A stretch of 64,000 nt of DNA from Aliivibrio sifiae (GTDB lineage Bacteria > Pseudomonadota > Gammaproteobacteria > Enterobacterales > Vibrionaceae). The stretch is taken from the NCBI RefSeq assembly GCF_002954715.1, contig NZ_MSCP01000001.1:497093-561092 (forward strand), written 5' to 3'. Below, piece after piece: positions 29,546 through 39,657 of the stretch. Under the pieces are notes generated by a model, which was not told where the DNA came from, made no database searches, and worked only from the letters and a program-made list of their open reading frames with translations. Every line of letters begins with the position of its first letter. Position 1 is the first letter of the stretch. Both the position numbers and the translations under genes were made by a program.

Positions 29546-32542
29546 TTATAAACCAGCTGTTTTTGCCATTGCTGCACTTGCTTTACCTGTAGCTGTTTGG
29601 CTACCGGCTTGCTTAGGTGTAAAGCGTTCAGTTCTGAATGCTGCAGCTGTTACAGTGATTTCTTTAATCTCTGTAGGGCCGGTTGCTTTTGTCATGCCTG
29701 AAGATGCTTGACCTTTATATTGTCGCTTAGCAGTCACAACATCAGCTTTAGATGACGTTTCTATTGCAACTTCAATAACAGGTGTTGGTTCTACTACTTC
29801 AACAGGAGCGATTTTCTCTTCAACAATAACTTCTACTGGTTCGATAGCAACTGGTGCCTCTACTTTAGTCGGTTCTACTGCTGCTGGAGTTGCTACTACT
29901 GGTGTTTCTACAATAGGAGCTTCAACTATAACTGCTTCTTCAACAGTTGGAGTTGCTACATAAGGAAGTAATACTTTACCCATCGCCATTTCAGGGAAAG
30001 CAACACCACCAACTAGTGTTTTCACTATTGTTGGTTTGTTTGCTTCATCTTGTGCATTTTGAGTATCGTTATCAACAAATTTTTCTTGTTGTTGTCTAGC
30101 TAATTTCTGCTCTAAGATTCGAGCGTAATCAGGATAAACTTTACCCATAGCCATTTCAGGTGATGCAACACCAGCAAATAGACGCGCAGGATTTACAGGA
30201 CGGCGATCACGACGACGACGGCGTTGACCACTTGCACGCAAATGACGAGGTGAACGGCGATTACGACGTTGTCCTTCTTTACGCTCTGTATTTGCTTCAG
30301 TTGCTACTGCAGGTTGTTGTGCTTGTGCTTCAACTTCAGTTGTTGCGACAACTTTAGTTTCTACTTCTGCTTCAACTGCTTGACCAGTACGAACTTTTTT
30401 CTGTAGCTGACGACGTTGACGACGTTGTTTTACTTGAACTGCCTTCTCGCGTTTTTCAGCTGGTTTTTCTGATGCTTGCGCAGGTGTTTGTTGCGCTTCA
30501 GCTGCCAACTGAATACCTTGTTCTGCAATTTCTTTGCGAACTTTAGGTTGTTTCGTTGGTTTATTTTCAGTTGCTTTTACTGGTTTAGTTACAGCAACTG
30601 GAGCATCTTCAACTTTCTTACCACGACGATTATCATTACGATTTTCGTTGTTGTTACGATTGTCATTACCGTTACGACGATTATTACGGTTGTTACGACC
30701 ATTTTCGTTACGACGACGATCGTTATTACGGTTTTGATTACGACGTTGCGGTTGTGCTGGTTTTTCTTCTTCTTTTTTCTCAGTTTCAGCAGGCGCTGCT
30801 TCTGGTGCAGAGAAGAAGTTAGCAATCGCAGAGAAGAAACGGTTAATTAAACCTGGTTTTTCTTCTGTTGTTGCTGAAGCTTTAGGTGCTGTAGTTTTTG
30901 TTTCTGGAGCTTTAGCTACTGGCGCTGCTTGAGTTGGAGCACTAAAACCTTGAAGAACTGGTTCTTCACGCTTTCTTGGTGCAACATTAATAGCAGGAAC
31001 TTCTTTTGCTTCTGCTTCACGTAATGCTTCTAACTTCTTAGGTAGAAGGTAAGACAGCATTTCTTGTTCTTCACCTTCACGGATACGAATCACTTCAAAA
31101 TGAGGCGTTTCCATATCAGAATTCGGAACAATGATTACGCGAACGCTATGGAATTTCTCAATATGCTGAACGGAACGACGTTTTTCATTCAGTAAGTAAG
31201 AAGCAATAGCAACAGGAACAACAGCAAGCACTTGAGTTGTGTTGTCTTTTAGAGATTCTTCTTCGATTAAACGAAGTACAGAAAGTGCAAGAGATTCATT
31301 ATCACGAACTACGCCTGTACCCGTACAACGAGGACAAATGTGATGACTTGCTTCAGCTAAAGACGGGCTTAAGCGTTGGCGAGACATTTCTAATAAACCA
31401 AAGCGAGAAATACGACCAATTTGAACACGAGCACGGTCCATACGAACAGCTTCACGCATACGGTTTTCTACTTCACGTTGGTGACGAACTGGCGTCATGT
31501 CGATGAAGTCGATAACAACTAGGCCGCCCAAATCACGTAAACGTAATTGGCGAGCAATTTCATCTGCTGCTTCTAGGTTAGTATTTAATGCTGTTTCTTC
31601 GATATCGCCGCCTTTTGTTGCACGAGCAGAGTTGATATCAATAGAAGTAAGAGCTTCTGTTGGATCAATAACAATCGATCCACCAGAAGGTAAGCGCACT
31701 TCACGTTCAAAGGCAGATTCAATCTGGCTTTCAATTTGGTAGTGGCTGAATAGCGGTACTTCGCCTTCATACAACTTAACGCGAGATAAGAAATCAGGAC
31801 GAATAAGTTGGATGTGCTGACGAGCACGATCAAAAATTGTTGGGCTATCAATCAAGATCTCGCCAATATCACGACGTAAGTAATCACGAATTGCGCGAAC
31901 AATTACATTACTTTCTTGGTGAATAAGGAAAGGTGCTTGGTTTGATTCAGAGGCGTGTTTAACGGCTTCCCAATGATTTAGGAGTACGTTTAAATCCCAT
32001 TCAAGTTCTTCTGCTGATTTACCAACGCCGGCAGTACGAACAATTAGACCCATACCTTGAGGTAGTTCTAATGTGCTTAATGCTGCTTTTAATTGAGTAC
32101 GTTCTTCACCTTCGATACGACGAGAAATACCGCCAGCACGAGGGTTATTAGGCATAAGAACAAGGTAGCTACCAGCCAGAGATATGAACGTTGTTAAAGC
32201 TGCGCCTTTGTTGCCACGCTCTTCTTTTTCAACTTGAACAATAACTTCTTGGCCTTCTTTCAATACGTCCTTAATATTTGGACGACCTTGATAAGTGTAA
32301 CCTTGTGGGAAATATTCTTTAGCGATTTCCTTAAGGGGAAGGAAACCGTGGCGATCAGCACCGTAATCAACAAAAGCTGCTTCCAAGCTTGGTTCGATAC
32401 GTGTGATTTTGCCTTTATAAATATTTGCTTTCTTAGATTCGTGACCAGGGCTTTCGATATCTAGATCAAAAAGGCGTTGGCCATCAACTAATGCGACGCG
32501 CAACTCTTCCTTTTGGGTTGCGTTAATCAACATTCTTTTCAT
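29546..32542 (-). CDS. rne: Ribonuclease E
   Basis: A protein of 998 residues (E. coli 1061). The catalytic N-half starts [21 protein letters not shown]. It carries the S1 domain, catalytic segments [12 protein letters not shown] and LVVIDFIDM, and the Zn-link CPRCTGTG. The C-half is the degradosome scaffold: a membrane-binding-like segment [16 protein letters not shown] near residue 570, an Arg/Asn-rich RNA-binding region (about 600-650), further basic tracts, and two copies of a PEMAMGKV motif (near 794 and 850). It initiates bulk mRNA decay and rRNA/tRNA maturation at the inner membrane. It is likely autoregulated through its leader. Confidence 0.98.
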   Translation of the reverse strand: MKRMLINATQKEELRVALVDGQRLFDLDIESPGHESKKANIYKGKITRIEPSLEAAFVDYGADRHGFLPLKEIAKEYFPQGYTYQGRPNIKDVLKEGQEVIVQVEKEERGNKGAALTTFISLAGSYLVLMPNNPRAGGISRRIEGEERTQLKAALSTLELPQGMGLIVRTAGVGKSAEELEWDLNVLLNHWEAVKHASESNQAPFLIHQESNVIVRAIRDYLRRDIGEILIDSPTIFDRARQHIQLIRPDFLSRVKLYEGEVPLFSHYQIESQIESAFEREVRLPSGGSIVIDPTEALTSIDINSARATKGGDIEETALNTNLEAADEIARQLRLRDLGGLVVIDFIDMTPVRHQREVENRMREAVRMDRARVQIGRISRFGLLEMSRQRLSPSLAEASHHICPRCTGTGVVRDNESLALSVLRLIEEESLKDNTTQVLAVVPVAIASYLLNEKRRSVQHIEKFHSVRVIIVPNSDMETPHFEVIRIREGEEQEMLSYLLPKKLEALREAEAKEVPAINVAPRKREEPVLQGFSAPTQAAPVAKAPETKTTAPKASATTEEKPGLINRFFSAIANFFSAPEAAPAETEKKEEEKPAQPQRRNQNRNNDRRRNENGRNNRNNRRNGNDNRNNNENRNDNRRGKKVEDAPVAVTKPVKATENKPTKQPKVRKEIAEQGIQLAAEAQQTPAQASEKPAEKREKAVQVKQRRQRRQLQKKVRTGQAVEAEVETKVVATTEVEAQAQQPAVATEANTERKEGQRRNRRSPRHLRASGQRRRRRDRRPVNPARLFAGVASPEMAMGKVYPDYARILEQKLARQQQEKFVDNDTQNAQDEANKPTIVKTLVGGVAFPEMAMGKVLLPYVATPTVEEAVIVEAPIVETPVVATPAAVEPTKVEAPVAIEPVEVIVEEKIAPVEVVEPTPVIEVAIETSSKADVVTAKRQYKGQASSGMTKATGPTEIKEITVTAAAFRTERFTPKQAGSQTATGKASAAMAKTAGL

Positions 32543-32745
32543 TAGGGAATACTCATTACAAATTGTCGAGCTTGTTTGTCCACTTCCATTTCAAATGGTG
32601 CCAGATCCCAAGGCTGATTACATGTGCAGCCTCACGGCTGGAACTCAGGGATGCTCTAGGGCACAATCCACATCAACACTATCGATAAAATAGTGCTGAT
32701 CCGCAATTATTCGCGGTCGTTAAAACATAAAAAATGGTTTAGGCA
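32543..32745 (-). promoter_or_regulatory. Structured 5' leader of rne (rne5-like)
   Basis: On the minus strand three stems precede the rne start: CCGC/GCGG (32701-32716), a 10-bp stem ATCAGCACTA/TAGTGTTGAT (32672-32700), and CAGCC-GTGA-GGCTG with a GNRA loop (32627-32640). The E. coli rne mRNA has a long leader whose hairpins let RNase E cut its own transcript; I infer the same here. The distal part up to 32985 also holds the rluC promoter region on the other strand. Confidence 0.65.
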
Positions 32746-32985
32746 TAACAAGCAAAAAAACTCAAAGCAGTATAGATGTCTTACGCCAATTGCTGCATCA
32801 CCGCATTCGAGCAGTATATTTTTTGTTCTTTTGGTGCTTTTATGCTCACCAAGGTGAAGAAATGGCCATCTGGGCCGATTTCAGGTGCTAACTATAACAG
32901 TCAGATCAAGCCTCAGCAATCTTCATTATTTGAAACTGAGGTAAAAAAGGTTCATCAATTAGAATTAAGACAGTAGAATAAGAGA

Positions 32986-33933
32986 ATGAATGAAGATAAA
33001 CCTAAAGTGCAATTCGTCGAGATCGATGACGACTTTGCAGGGCAACGAATCGATAACTTTCTTCTTGCCCGCTTAAAAAATGTACCAAAAAGTATGATTT
33101 ACCGAATTGTGCGTAAAGGCGAAGTTCGTGTAAATAAAAAACGTATTAAACCAGAATACAAACTTCAAGAAGGGGATTTAGTTCGTATTCCTCCTGTGAA
33201 GCTTCCTGAGTCGACTGCGCCTGAGTTACCGAGCGTTAAACTGTCTAAAGTCTCAGAGCTTGAAAGTTGTATTATTTATGAAGATGACCACCTTCTTGTT
33301 TTAAATAAACCATCAGGCACTGCAGTGCATGGTGGTAGTGGCTTAAAGTTTGGTGCGATTGAAGCATTACGTGCTTTGCGCCCTGACGCTCGTTTTTTAG
33401 AGTTAGTACACAGAATTGATAGAGATACTTCTGGAATTCTCTTAATTGCAAAAAAACGTTCAGCATTACGTCGCTTACAAGAACAATTCCGAAACAAAAC
33501 AGTACAAAAATACTATTTTGCTTTAGTTATGGGTCAATGGAAGAGCACCTGTAAAGTAGTTAATGTTCCTTTACTTAAAAATGAAGTGAACAGTATCGTA
33601 CGTGTAAATCCAAATGGTAAACCTTCTGAAACTCGTTTTAAGATTTTAGAAAAGTTTGATCAGGCAACATTAATTCAAGCGAGCCCAATTACTGGTCGTA
33701 CTCATCAAATTCGCGTACATGTTCAACATGCTGGTCACCCAATTGGTTGGGATGACCGTTATGGCGATAGACGATTTGATGCTTATTCTGGTCAATTTGG
33801 TTTAGATCGATTGTTCTTGCATGCGGCAAATATTAAGTTTACTCATCCAAGTACAGAAGAATTGATGGATATCAGTGCGCCAATGGAAGCGAAATTAGAA
33901 CGAGTTCTAAAAGGTCTACGTTCTAAGAAGTAA
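32986..33933 (+). CDS. rluC: 23S rRNA pseudouridine synthase RluC
   Basis: A protein of 315 residues. An S4 RNA-binding domain (about 18-75, KSMIYRIVRKGEVRVNKKR) is followed by the RluA-type catalytic domain. Asp145 lies in HRIDRDTSGILL; E. coli RluC uses Asp144. GRTHQIRVH and the C-terminal FLHAANIKF are also present. It modifies three uridines of 23S rRNA (955, 2504, 2580 in E. coli). It is divergent from rne, as in E. coli, and has its own terminator. Confidence 0.97.
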   Translation: MNEDKPKVQFVEIDDDFAGQRIDNFLLARLKNVPKSMIYRIVRKGEVRVNKKRIKPEYKLQEGDLVRIPPVKLPESTAPELPSVKLSKVSELESCIIYEDDHLLVLNKPSGTAVHGGSGLKFGAIEALRALRPDARFLELVHRIDRDTSGILLIAKKRSALRRLQEQFRNKTVQKYYFALVMGQWKSTCKVVNVPLLKNEVNSIVRVNPNGKPSETRFKILEKFDQATLIQASPITGRTHQIRVHVQHAGHPIGWDDRYGDRRFDAYSGQFGLDRLFLHAANIKFTHPSTEELMDISAPMEAKLERVLKGLRSKK

Positions 33934-33955
33934 TCCTATATTTTTGTTATTTCCT

Positions 33956-33993
33956 AGCGATAAGTGTTGAACTGACACTTATCGCTTTTTTGT
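33956..33993 (+). terminator. Terminator of rluC
   Basis: Stem AGCGATAAGTGT / ACACTTATCGCT with a 7-base loop and TTTTTT. Confidence 0.9.
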
Positions 33994-34001
33994 GATTGAA
34001 A

Positions 34002-34583
34002 CTAAAGTACTGAAAAATTTTGACGCTCTAACATGTCAATTAAAGATATTAAAGGAAGGCCGATAAGTGCGTTTGGATCTTTACCTTCTAACTTATCAAA
34101 TAATGCAATACCTAAACCTTCACATTTAAAGCTACCGGCGCAATATAATGGCATCTCTTTATCAACGTAATTTTCTATTTGTTGTGAGGTTAATCGGCGA
34201 AAATGAACATGGAATTCTTCACATAGAGTTTCTGCGACCATTGTTGTCGTATTGAGTAACGATAGGCCCGTATAAAAAGTGATGATTTGACTACTGGCTT
34301 TTTGAAGCTGAATGATTGCTTTTTCTCGTGTTAATGGCTTACCAATAATTTGGCCGTTGATTACGCATACCTGATCGGATCCTATGATCAAGTAATTAGG
34401 ATCCTTCATGTTACAAGAACGTGCTTTTTGTTCTGCTAATCGAGTGACAAGTGCAGTAGGTGACTCATTTTCTTGTGGTGTTTCATCACAATTGGGTGAA
34501 ATAGCATCAAAATGAACTTGGATCTTCTCTAAGATCGAACGGCGAAAAGGCGATGTTGAAGCTAGAATGAGTTTTGGTTGCAT
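34002..34583 (-). CDS. yceF: Maf/YceF-type nucleoside triphosphate pyrophosphatase
   Basis: A protein of 193 residues with the Maf fold: LILASTSPFRRSILEKI at the N-terminus, the catalytic GSDQ motif in LIIGSDQVCVI, and the C-terminal YCAGSFKCEGLGIALFDKLEG segment. The YceF subgroup hydrolyses m7GTP in E. coli, so a role in removing modified nucleotides is inferred. It is the divergent neighbour of yceD, as in E. coli. Confidence 0.95.
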   Translation of the reverse strand: MQPKLILASTSPFRRSILEKIQVHFDAISPNCDETPQENESPTALVTRLAEQKARSCNMKDPNYLIIGSDQVCVINGQIIGKPLTREKAIIQLQKASSQIITFYTGLSLLNTTTMVAETLCEEFHVHFRRLTSQQIENYVDKEMPLYCAGSFKCEGLGIALFDKLEGKDPNALIGLPLISLIDMLERQNFSVL

Positions 34584-34716
34584 AATGGGTTCTTCTTCTT
34601 TAATTTTTCGTTTATTATTAGCAACTCTGCTGAAATAGCAACTGGGAAGAAAAAAAGCATAATTTTTGCCATTTTTCTTTGACTCGAAGGCTTTAGAAAG
34701 ATAAGATGCGCGCCCT

Positions 34717-35238
34717 ATGCAAAAGGTAAAATTACCACGAACAGTTGATGCAATCCAAAACGCTCAACGAAGATTAGACTACGATGGAATCATCCAATCT
34801 GATATTTTAAAGCGTTTGGCTGAATCTACTGTAGATGTGAAAAGTGATGCTGAAGTCACGATGTCGTTTAAAGTTGACGAACAACGACTAGCCGTTATCT
34901 CTGGTAAAGCTAACGTCAATGTGTTGTTGGAATGTCAACGCTGTAATGAAAATTTTGAACATCACCTAAATGTATCATTTACGTGTACGCCTTTTTTAAG
35001 CGAAGAGAAGGCAGCTCTTGTTCCTGAGGAATATGAGTTTGTAGATTTAAATGAAGTAGGTGAAGTTGATCTCGTTGAGTTGGTAACTGATGAGTTCATT
35101 CTAGCGTTGCCGCAAGTCGCTATGCATGACATTAAAGATTGTCAGGTCAAATCTAACAATTTGGTATTTGGCGAAATTCCTGAAGAGGAAGAGAAACCGA
35201 ATCCGTTTGATGTTTTAAAATCTTTAAAACAACAGTAA
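34717..35238 (+). CDS. yceD: YceD (DUF177), 23S rRNA accumulation protein
   Basis: A protein of 173 residues (E. coli 173) with the DUF177 core: the paired cysteines in VLLECQRCNENFEHHL and the acidic segment EYEFVDLNEVGEVDLVELVTDEFILALPQ. In E. coli and in plants this family is needed for normal 23S rRNA levels. It lies 16 bases before rpmF and starts the superoperon that runs to ptsG. Confidence 0.95.
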   Translation: MQKVKLPRTVDAIQNAQRRLDYDGIIQSDILKRLAESTVDVKSDAEVTMSFKVDEQRLAVISGKANVNVLLECQRCNENFEHHLNVSFTCTPFLSEEKAALVPEEYEFVDLNEVGEVDLVELVTDEFILALPQVAMHDIKDCQVKSNNLVFGEIPEEEEKPNPFDVLKSLKQQ

Positions 35239-35254
35239 TTGAGGAGTAGGGTCC

Positions 35255-35425
35255 ATGGCCGTACAAAAGAGCAAGAAATCACGTTCAATGCGTGGCATGC
35301 GTCGTTCACACGATGCACTAACTACAAGTGCATTATCTGTAGACGCAACTAGTGGCGAAACTCACCTTCGTCACAACGTTACAGCTGACGGTTACTACCG
35401 TGGCCGCAAGGTAATCAACAAGTAA
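35255..35425 (+). CDS. rpmF: 50S ribosomal protein L32
   Basis: A protein of 56 residues, too short for a 60-residue ORF cut-off. It begins [20 protein letters not shown] and ends GRKVINK. A GAGGAG site at 35241-35246 precedes the ATG, 16 bases past the yceD stop. It carries the biased codon use of a ribosomal protein. It is always between yceD and plsX in gammaproteobacteria. Confidence 0.98.
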   Translation: MAVQKSKKSRSMRGMRRSHDALTTSALSVDATSGETHLRHNVTADGYYRGRKVINK

Positions 35426-35435
35426 GGTTGACGCT

Positions 35436-36461
35436 TTGCAGCAGCTAACCATTGCAATTGATGCGATGGGTGGGGACTTCGGTCCCCAAGTTACAGTGCC
35501 TGCCATCGTGCAGGCATTGTCGCAATTCCCAGAGCTAAAAATTATTGTTGTTGGAGATCGTCATGCGATTTCTACACAGCTAACACATCTAAATTATACC
35601 CCCAATCAACGACTTTCTATTGCACATAGCGACAGCGTTATAGGCAACAACACTCCACCTTCAAAAGCACTACGGCACAGTCGTGGTAGTTCAATGCGAA
35701 TGGCTATTGATTTAGTTGCGAATAAAGAAGCTGGCGCGTGTATTAGCGCTGGAAATACTGGTGCTTTAATGGGGCTTTCTCGTTTTACCTTGAAGCTTCT
35801 CCCTGGTGTTGAACGTCCTGCATTAATTAGTCCTTTACCTACGAAAAATAATCAACGCACTTGGATGCTTGATCTTGGCGCAAACGTATCGTGTGATGCT
35901 GAGACGTTATTTCAATTTGCCGTAATGGGTTCTGAATTAGCAGAGCAGTCATTAGGACGCAGAGCCAAAGTGGCGTTGTTGAATATTGGTGAAGAAGAAA
36001 TAAAAGGCAACGACCAAATAAAACGATGCGCAGAAATGCTACATCAATGCAAAGATATTGAATTTATCGGTTATATTGAAGGCGATAAGCTTTATCAAGG
36101 CAATGCAGATGTAGTAGTGTGTGATGGTTTTGTCGGTAATGTATGCTTAAAAACCAGTGAAGGTGTTGCGCATTTATTTTTAGATCAACTAAAATCACAC
36201 CTGATCACGTCTAAATTTAAACAAGTTTTAGCGAAATGGCTCTTTGGTGATGTCATTTCTAGCTTAAAAGAGCTGAACCCCGACCAGTATAACGGCGCAA
36301 GTCTGATAGGATTGCGTGGCATTGTTGTTAAGAGTCATGGAAGTGCAGATGTATTTGCCTTTAACAATGCCATCAAGGAAGCGGTTCATGAGGTCAAGCG
36401 ACAAATACCTAACCGTATTAGTGATCGCTTGGAGGCAGTTTTACTCGAGAGGCATTATTAG
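35436..36461 (+). CDS. plsX: Phosphate acyltransferase PlsX
   Basis: A protein of 341 residues starting at TTG 35436, ten bases after rpmF, behind AAGG. The start is fixed by alignment of [16 protein letters not shown] to the family. The motifs NTGALMGLS and [17 protein letters not shown] are intact. PlsX makes acyl-phosphate from acyl-ACP for phospholipid synthesis at the membrane. The tight spacing suggests translational coupling to rpmF. Confidence 0.97.
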   Translation: MQQLTIAIDAMGGDFGPQVTVPAIVQALSQFPELKIIVVGDRHAISTQLTHLNYTPNQRLSIAHSDSVIGNNTPPSKALRHSRGSSMRMAIDLVANKEAGACISAGNTGALMGLSRFTLKLLPGVERPALISPLPTKNNQRTWMLDLGANVSCDAETLFQFAVMGSELAEQSLGRRAKVALLNIGEEEIKGNDQIKRCAEMLHQCKDIEFIGYIEGDKLYQGNADVVVCDGFVGNVCLKTSEGVAHLFLDQLKSHLITSKFKQVLAKWLFGDVISSLKELNPDQYNGASLIGLRGIVVKSHGSADVFAFNNAIKEAVHEVKRQIPNRISDRLEAVLLERHY

Positions 36462-36466
36462 TCTTC

Positions 36467-37420
36467 ATGTATAGCAAAATTTTAGGTACTGGTAGCTATT
36501 TACCAGCACAAATTCGCTCGAATGCGGATTTAGAAAAAATGGTCGATACTAGTGATGAGTGGATCTTAGCTCGTACAGGTATTAGTGAACGCCGCATTGC
36601 TGGTGAAAATGAATCAGTGGCCACAATGGGTCACCTTGCTTCTGTTAATGCAATCGAAATGGCTGGAATCGATAAGAATGATATTGATCTGATTATCCTA
36701 GCGACAAGTACACCAACGTACTCATTTCCATCTGCTGCGTGTGAAGTTCAAGGCCTATTAGGTATTCAAGGTTGCCCTGCATTTGATTTATCAGCAGCTT
36801 GTTCAGGCTTTGTTTATGCATTGAGTGTTGCAGACCAACACATTAAAACAGGCATGGCAAAGAATGTATTAGTTATTGGTTCTGATGCTGTTTCTCATAC
36901 TTGTGATCCTGAGGACCGCTCAACTGTCATTTTGTTTGGTGACGGGGCTGGTGCGGTTGTTATTGGTCAAAGTGAAGAGCCTGGAATTATCTCTACGCAT
37001 TTACATGCTGATGGAAAATTTGGTGAGTTGCTTTCTTTACCTGTACCTTCTCGTAAAAATGAAGAAGCAGATAAATGGTTATATATGGCGGGTAATGAAG
37101 TCTTTAAAGTTGCCGTTACTCAGCTATCAAACCTAGTTAAAGAAACGCTTCAGAAAAACCAAATGGATAAATCAGAACTTGATTGGTTAGTACCACATCA
37201 AGCTAATTTACGAATTATTAAAGCAACAGCGAAAAAACTATCTATGTCAATGGATCAAGTTGTTGTCACTCTAGACCGTCACGGTAATACTTCTGCTGCT
37301 ACAGTGCCAACAGCATTAGATGAAGCAGTACGTGATGGACGAATTCAACGTGGCCAAACTCTATTGCTTGAAGCATTTGGTGGTGGTTTTACGTGGGGTT
37401 CGGCACTCGTTAAGTTTTAA
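36467..37420 (+). CDS. fabH: Beta-ketoacyl-ACP synthase III (FabH)
   Basis: A protein of 317 residues. The catalytic triad is readable: Cys112 in DLSAACSGF, His244 in [10 protein letters not shown] and Asn274 in [10 protein letters not shown]. FabH condenses acetyl-CoA with malonyl-ACP to begin fatty-acid synthesis. It starts 5 bases after plsX. A paralogue-like protein (darB, at the right window edge) is a distant relative. Confidence 0.98.
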   Translation: MYSKILGTGSYLPAQIRSNADLEKMVDTSDEWILARTGISERRIAGENESVATMGHLASVNAIEMAGIDKNDIDLIILATSTPTYSFPSAACEVQGLLGIQGCPAFDLSAACSGFVYALSVADQHIKTGMAKNVLVIGSDAVSHTCDPEDRSTVILFGDGAGAVVIGQSEEPGIISTHLHADGKFGELLSLPVPSRKNEEADKWLYMAGNEVFKVAVTQLSNLVKETLQKNQMDKSELDWLVPHQANLRIIKATAKKLSMSMDQVVVTLDRHGNTSAATVPTALDEAVRDGRIQRGQTLLLEAFGGGFTWGSALVKF

Positions 37421-37485
37421 GTAAGAAACTAGGCCTTTATATTGGTCTAGTCTCTTTATACGCTTATTTAAAGGAAATAATGTTC

Positions 37486-38409
37486 ATGAGCAATTTTGCT
37501 ATCGTTTTCCCAGGTCAAGGCTCACAAGCCATTGGCATGCTTGCTGAATTAGGTGAGCAACACGAAGTTGTAACGCAAACTTTTGCAGAAGCATCAGAAG
37601 CGCTAGGTTATGACTTATGGTCACTTGTTCAAAATGGCCCTGCGGAAGATTTAAATCAAACGTTTCGTACTCAACCAGCATTATTAGCGACCTCTGTTGC
37701 GTTATGGCGTGTATGGCAAGAACAAGGTTTAACACAACCAACAGTATTAGCAGGTCATAGCCTTGGTGAATACTCAGCGCTGGTATGTGCTGGTGTTATT
37801 GACTTTAAAGAAGCAATTAAACTGGTTGAACTACGTGGTCAATTGATGCAAGAAGCGGTTCCAGCAGGTGTTGGTGCTATGTTTGCGATTATCGGTTTAG
37901 ATAATGATTCGATTGCTAAAGCGTGTGAAGAAGCAGCACAAGGTGAAGTCGTTTCTCCTGTAAACTTCAACTCACCAGGCCAAGTGGTAATTGCTGGTAA
38001 TAAAGATGCTGTTGAGCGCGCAGGTGCGTTATGTAAAGCTGCTGGCGCAAAACGCGCATTGCCTTTACCTGTATCTGTACCTTCTCATTGTGCATTAATG
38101 AAACCAGCTGCTGACAAGTTAGCCGTTGCGTTAGAAAGCATTGAATTTTCAACTCCGGTATTACCTGTTATTAATAACGTTGATGTTGCTGCAGAGTCTG
38201 ATCCTGCAAAAATTAAAGATGCACTTGTTCGTCAATTATATTGTCCAGTACGTTGGACTGAAGTAGTAGAAGCAATGGCTGAACAAGGCGTAGAAGCATT
38301 ATATGAAGTTGGTCCAGGTAAAGTTCTTACTGGTTTAACTAAACGAATCGTTAAATCACTTAGCGCAGCAGCGGTAAATGACGCTGCTTCTCTTGAAGCT
38401 GCTAAGTAA
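37486..38409 (+). CDS. fabD: Malonyl-CoA-ACP transacylase (FabD)
   Basis: A protein of 307 residues from the ATG at 37486 (MSNFAIVFPGQGSQ); a preceding ATG at 37480 adds two residues and lies too close to AAGGA. The catalytic Ser92 is in GHSLGE and His201 in VPSHCALM, matching E. coli numbering. It loads malonate onto ACP. It lies 65 bases after fabH. Confidence 0.98.
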   Translation: MSNFAIVFPGQGSQAIGMLAELGEQHEVVTQTFAEASEALGYDLWSLVQNGPAEDLNQTFRTQPALLATSVALWRVWQEQGLTQPTVLAGHSLGEYSALVCAGVIDFKEAIKLVELRGQLMQEAVPAGVGAMFAIIGLDNDSIAKACEEAAQGEVVSPVNFNSPGQVVIAGNKDAVERAGALCKAAGAKRALPLPVSVPSHCALMKPAADKLAVALESIEFSTPVLPVINNVDVAAESDPAKIKDALVRQLYCPVRWTEVVEAMAEQGVEALYEVGPGKVLTGLTKRIVKSLSAAAVNDAASLEAAK

Positions 38410-38428
38410 TTAAAGGGAAAATTAAATG

Positions 38429-39163
38429 ATGAATTTAGAGGGCAAAATTGCCTTAGTTACTGGCGCTAGCCGTGGTATTGGTCGTGCTATTGCTGAGCAA
38501 TTAGTATCTCGCGGTGCAACCGTTATTGGTACTGCAACTTCTGAAAATGGTGCAGCGGCAATCAGTGAGTATTTAGGTGAGAACGGTAAAGGTCTTGCAT
38601 TAAATGTAACTGATGCAGAATCTATTGCAGCGGTACTTAAAACAATCAATGACGAGTTTGGTGCGATTGACATTTTAGTTAATAACGCAGGTATTACTCG
38701 TGATAACTTACTTATGCGCATGAAAGATGATGAATGGATGGATATCTTAGATACTAACCTAACGTCTATTTTCCGTTTATCTAAAGCGGTTCTTCGTGGC
38801 ATGATGAAAAAACGTAATGGCCGTATTATCAACGTAGGTTCTGTTGTTGGTACAATGGGCAATGCTGGTCAAACAAACTATGCAGCAGCAAAAGCAGGTG
38901 TCATTGGTTTTACTAAATCAATGGCACGTGAAGTTGCTTCTCGTGGTGTAACCGTAAATACGGTTGCTCCAGGTTTTATCGAAACTGATATGACAAAAGC
39001 CTTGAATGATGAGCAACGAGCTGCAACACTATCATCTGTACCTGCTGGTCGTTTAGGTGACCCTAAAGAAATCGCTGCTGCAGTAGTATTTTTAGCGTCT
39101 CCAGAAGCAGCTTACATCACAGGCGAAACTTTGCATGTGAATGGCGGCATGTACATGGTTTAA
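38429..39163 (+). CDS. fabG: 3-oxoacyl-ACP reductase (FabG)
   Basis: A protein of 244 residues from the second ATG of an ATGATG pair (first at 38426), chosen by the E. coli start MNFEGKIALV. The SDR cofactor loop is TGASRGIGRA; Ser138, Tyr151 and Lys155 (YAAAK) form the catalytic set, and NNAGIT is present. It reduces 3-ketoacyl-ACP with NADPH. It follows fabD by 19 bases, and a stem lies after the stop. Confidence 0.98.
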   Translation: MNLEGKIALVTGASRGIGRAIAEQLVSRGATVIGTATSENGAAAISEYLGENGKGLALNVTDAESIAAVLKTINDEFGAIDILVNNAGITRDNLLMRMKDDEWMDILDTNLTSIFRLSKAVLRGMMKKRNGRIINVGSVVGTMGNAGQTNYAAAKAGVIGFTKSMAREVASRGVTVNTVAPGFIETDMTKALNDEQRAATLSSVPAGRLGDPKEIAAAVVFLASPEAAYITGETLHVNGGMYMV

Positions 39164-39169
39164 TTTATG

Positions 39170-39201
39170 AAATTGATTTAAGGGTGACTTAAGTCAATTT
39201 T
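39170..39201 (+). other. 13-bp hairpin between fabG and acpP
   Basis: AAATTGATTTAAG (39170-39182), loop GGTGA, then CTTAAGTCAATTT (39188-39200) pairs throughout, with one T-G pair. It is followed by TGGG, not a long T-run. It may be a weak terminator or an RNA processing site that separates acpP expression from fabG. Confidence 0.6.
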
Positions 39202-39332
39202 GGGTTAAAATTGCACTAAAAATCACGAATTTCGTGGTTTGACCAGCGATCTTAGCCTTGCAACTTTCTTATTAATGAATAAAATACAGCAAGTATCGCA
39301 AATCAGCGAAATCTGTAATTAGGAAAATTAAA

Positions 39333-39566
39333 ATGAGCAATCTTGAAGAACGCGTAAAGAAAATCATCATTGAGCAACTAGGTGTGGATGAAGCTGAAGT
39401 TAAAAACGAAGCATCATTTGTTGATGACCTAGGTGCAGATTCACTAGATACAGTTGAACTAGTAATGGCTTTAGAAGAAGAGTTTGACACTGAGATTCCA
39501 GATGAAGAAGCTGAGAAGATCACAACTGTTCAAGCTGCTATCGACTACGTAACTAGCGCACAGTAA
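39333..39566 (+). CDS. acpP: Acyl carrier protein
   Basis: A protein of 77 residues. Ser37 in [12 protein letters not shown] receives the phosphopantetheine. The sequence [20 protein letters not shown] is typical. It is very acidic and strongly codon-biased. It carries the growing chain for FabH/F/G/D and donates to PlsX. An independent promoter is likely in the 169-base gap upstream. Confidence 0.99.
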   Translation: MSNLEERVKKIIIEQLGVDEAEVKNEASFVDDLGADSLDTVELVMALEEEFDTEIPDEEAEKITTVQAAIDYVTSAQ

Positions 39567-39577
39567 GAAATACCCTC

Positions 39578-39608
39578 CAGGCGGTCATCTTGACCGCCTG
39601 AGTTTTTT
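39578..39608 (+). terminator. Terminator of acpP
   Basis: Stem CAGGCGGTCA / TGACCGCCTG with loop TCT, followed by AGTTTTTT. It may be leaky, because fabF follows in 50 bases. Confidence 0.85.
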
Positions 39609-39657
39609 ATACGCAACAATCCCTATCTAATTTCAATTAATTCCGGAGAATTATATC

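Noticed and set aside
30476-30850. A 124-residue plus-strand frame inside rne
   Set aside because: It is the reverse-frame shadow of the Arg/Asn-rich repeat region of RNase E, made of Thr/Ile/Val repeats; no ribosome site.
32776-32976. A 66-residue plus-strand frame in the rne/rluC gap
   Set aside because: It lies in the region where the rluC promoter and rne leader promoter are expected, has no good ribosome site, and matches no family I know.
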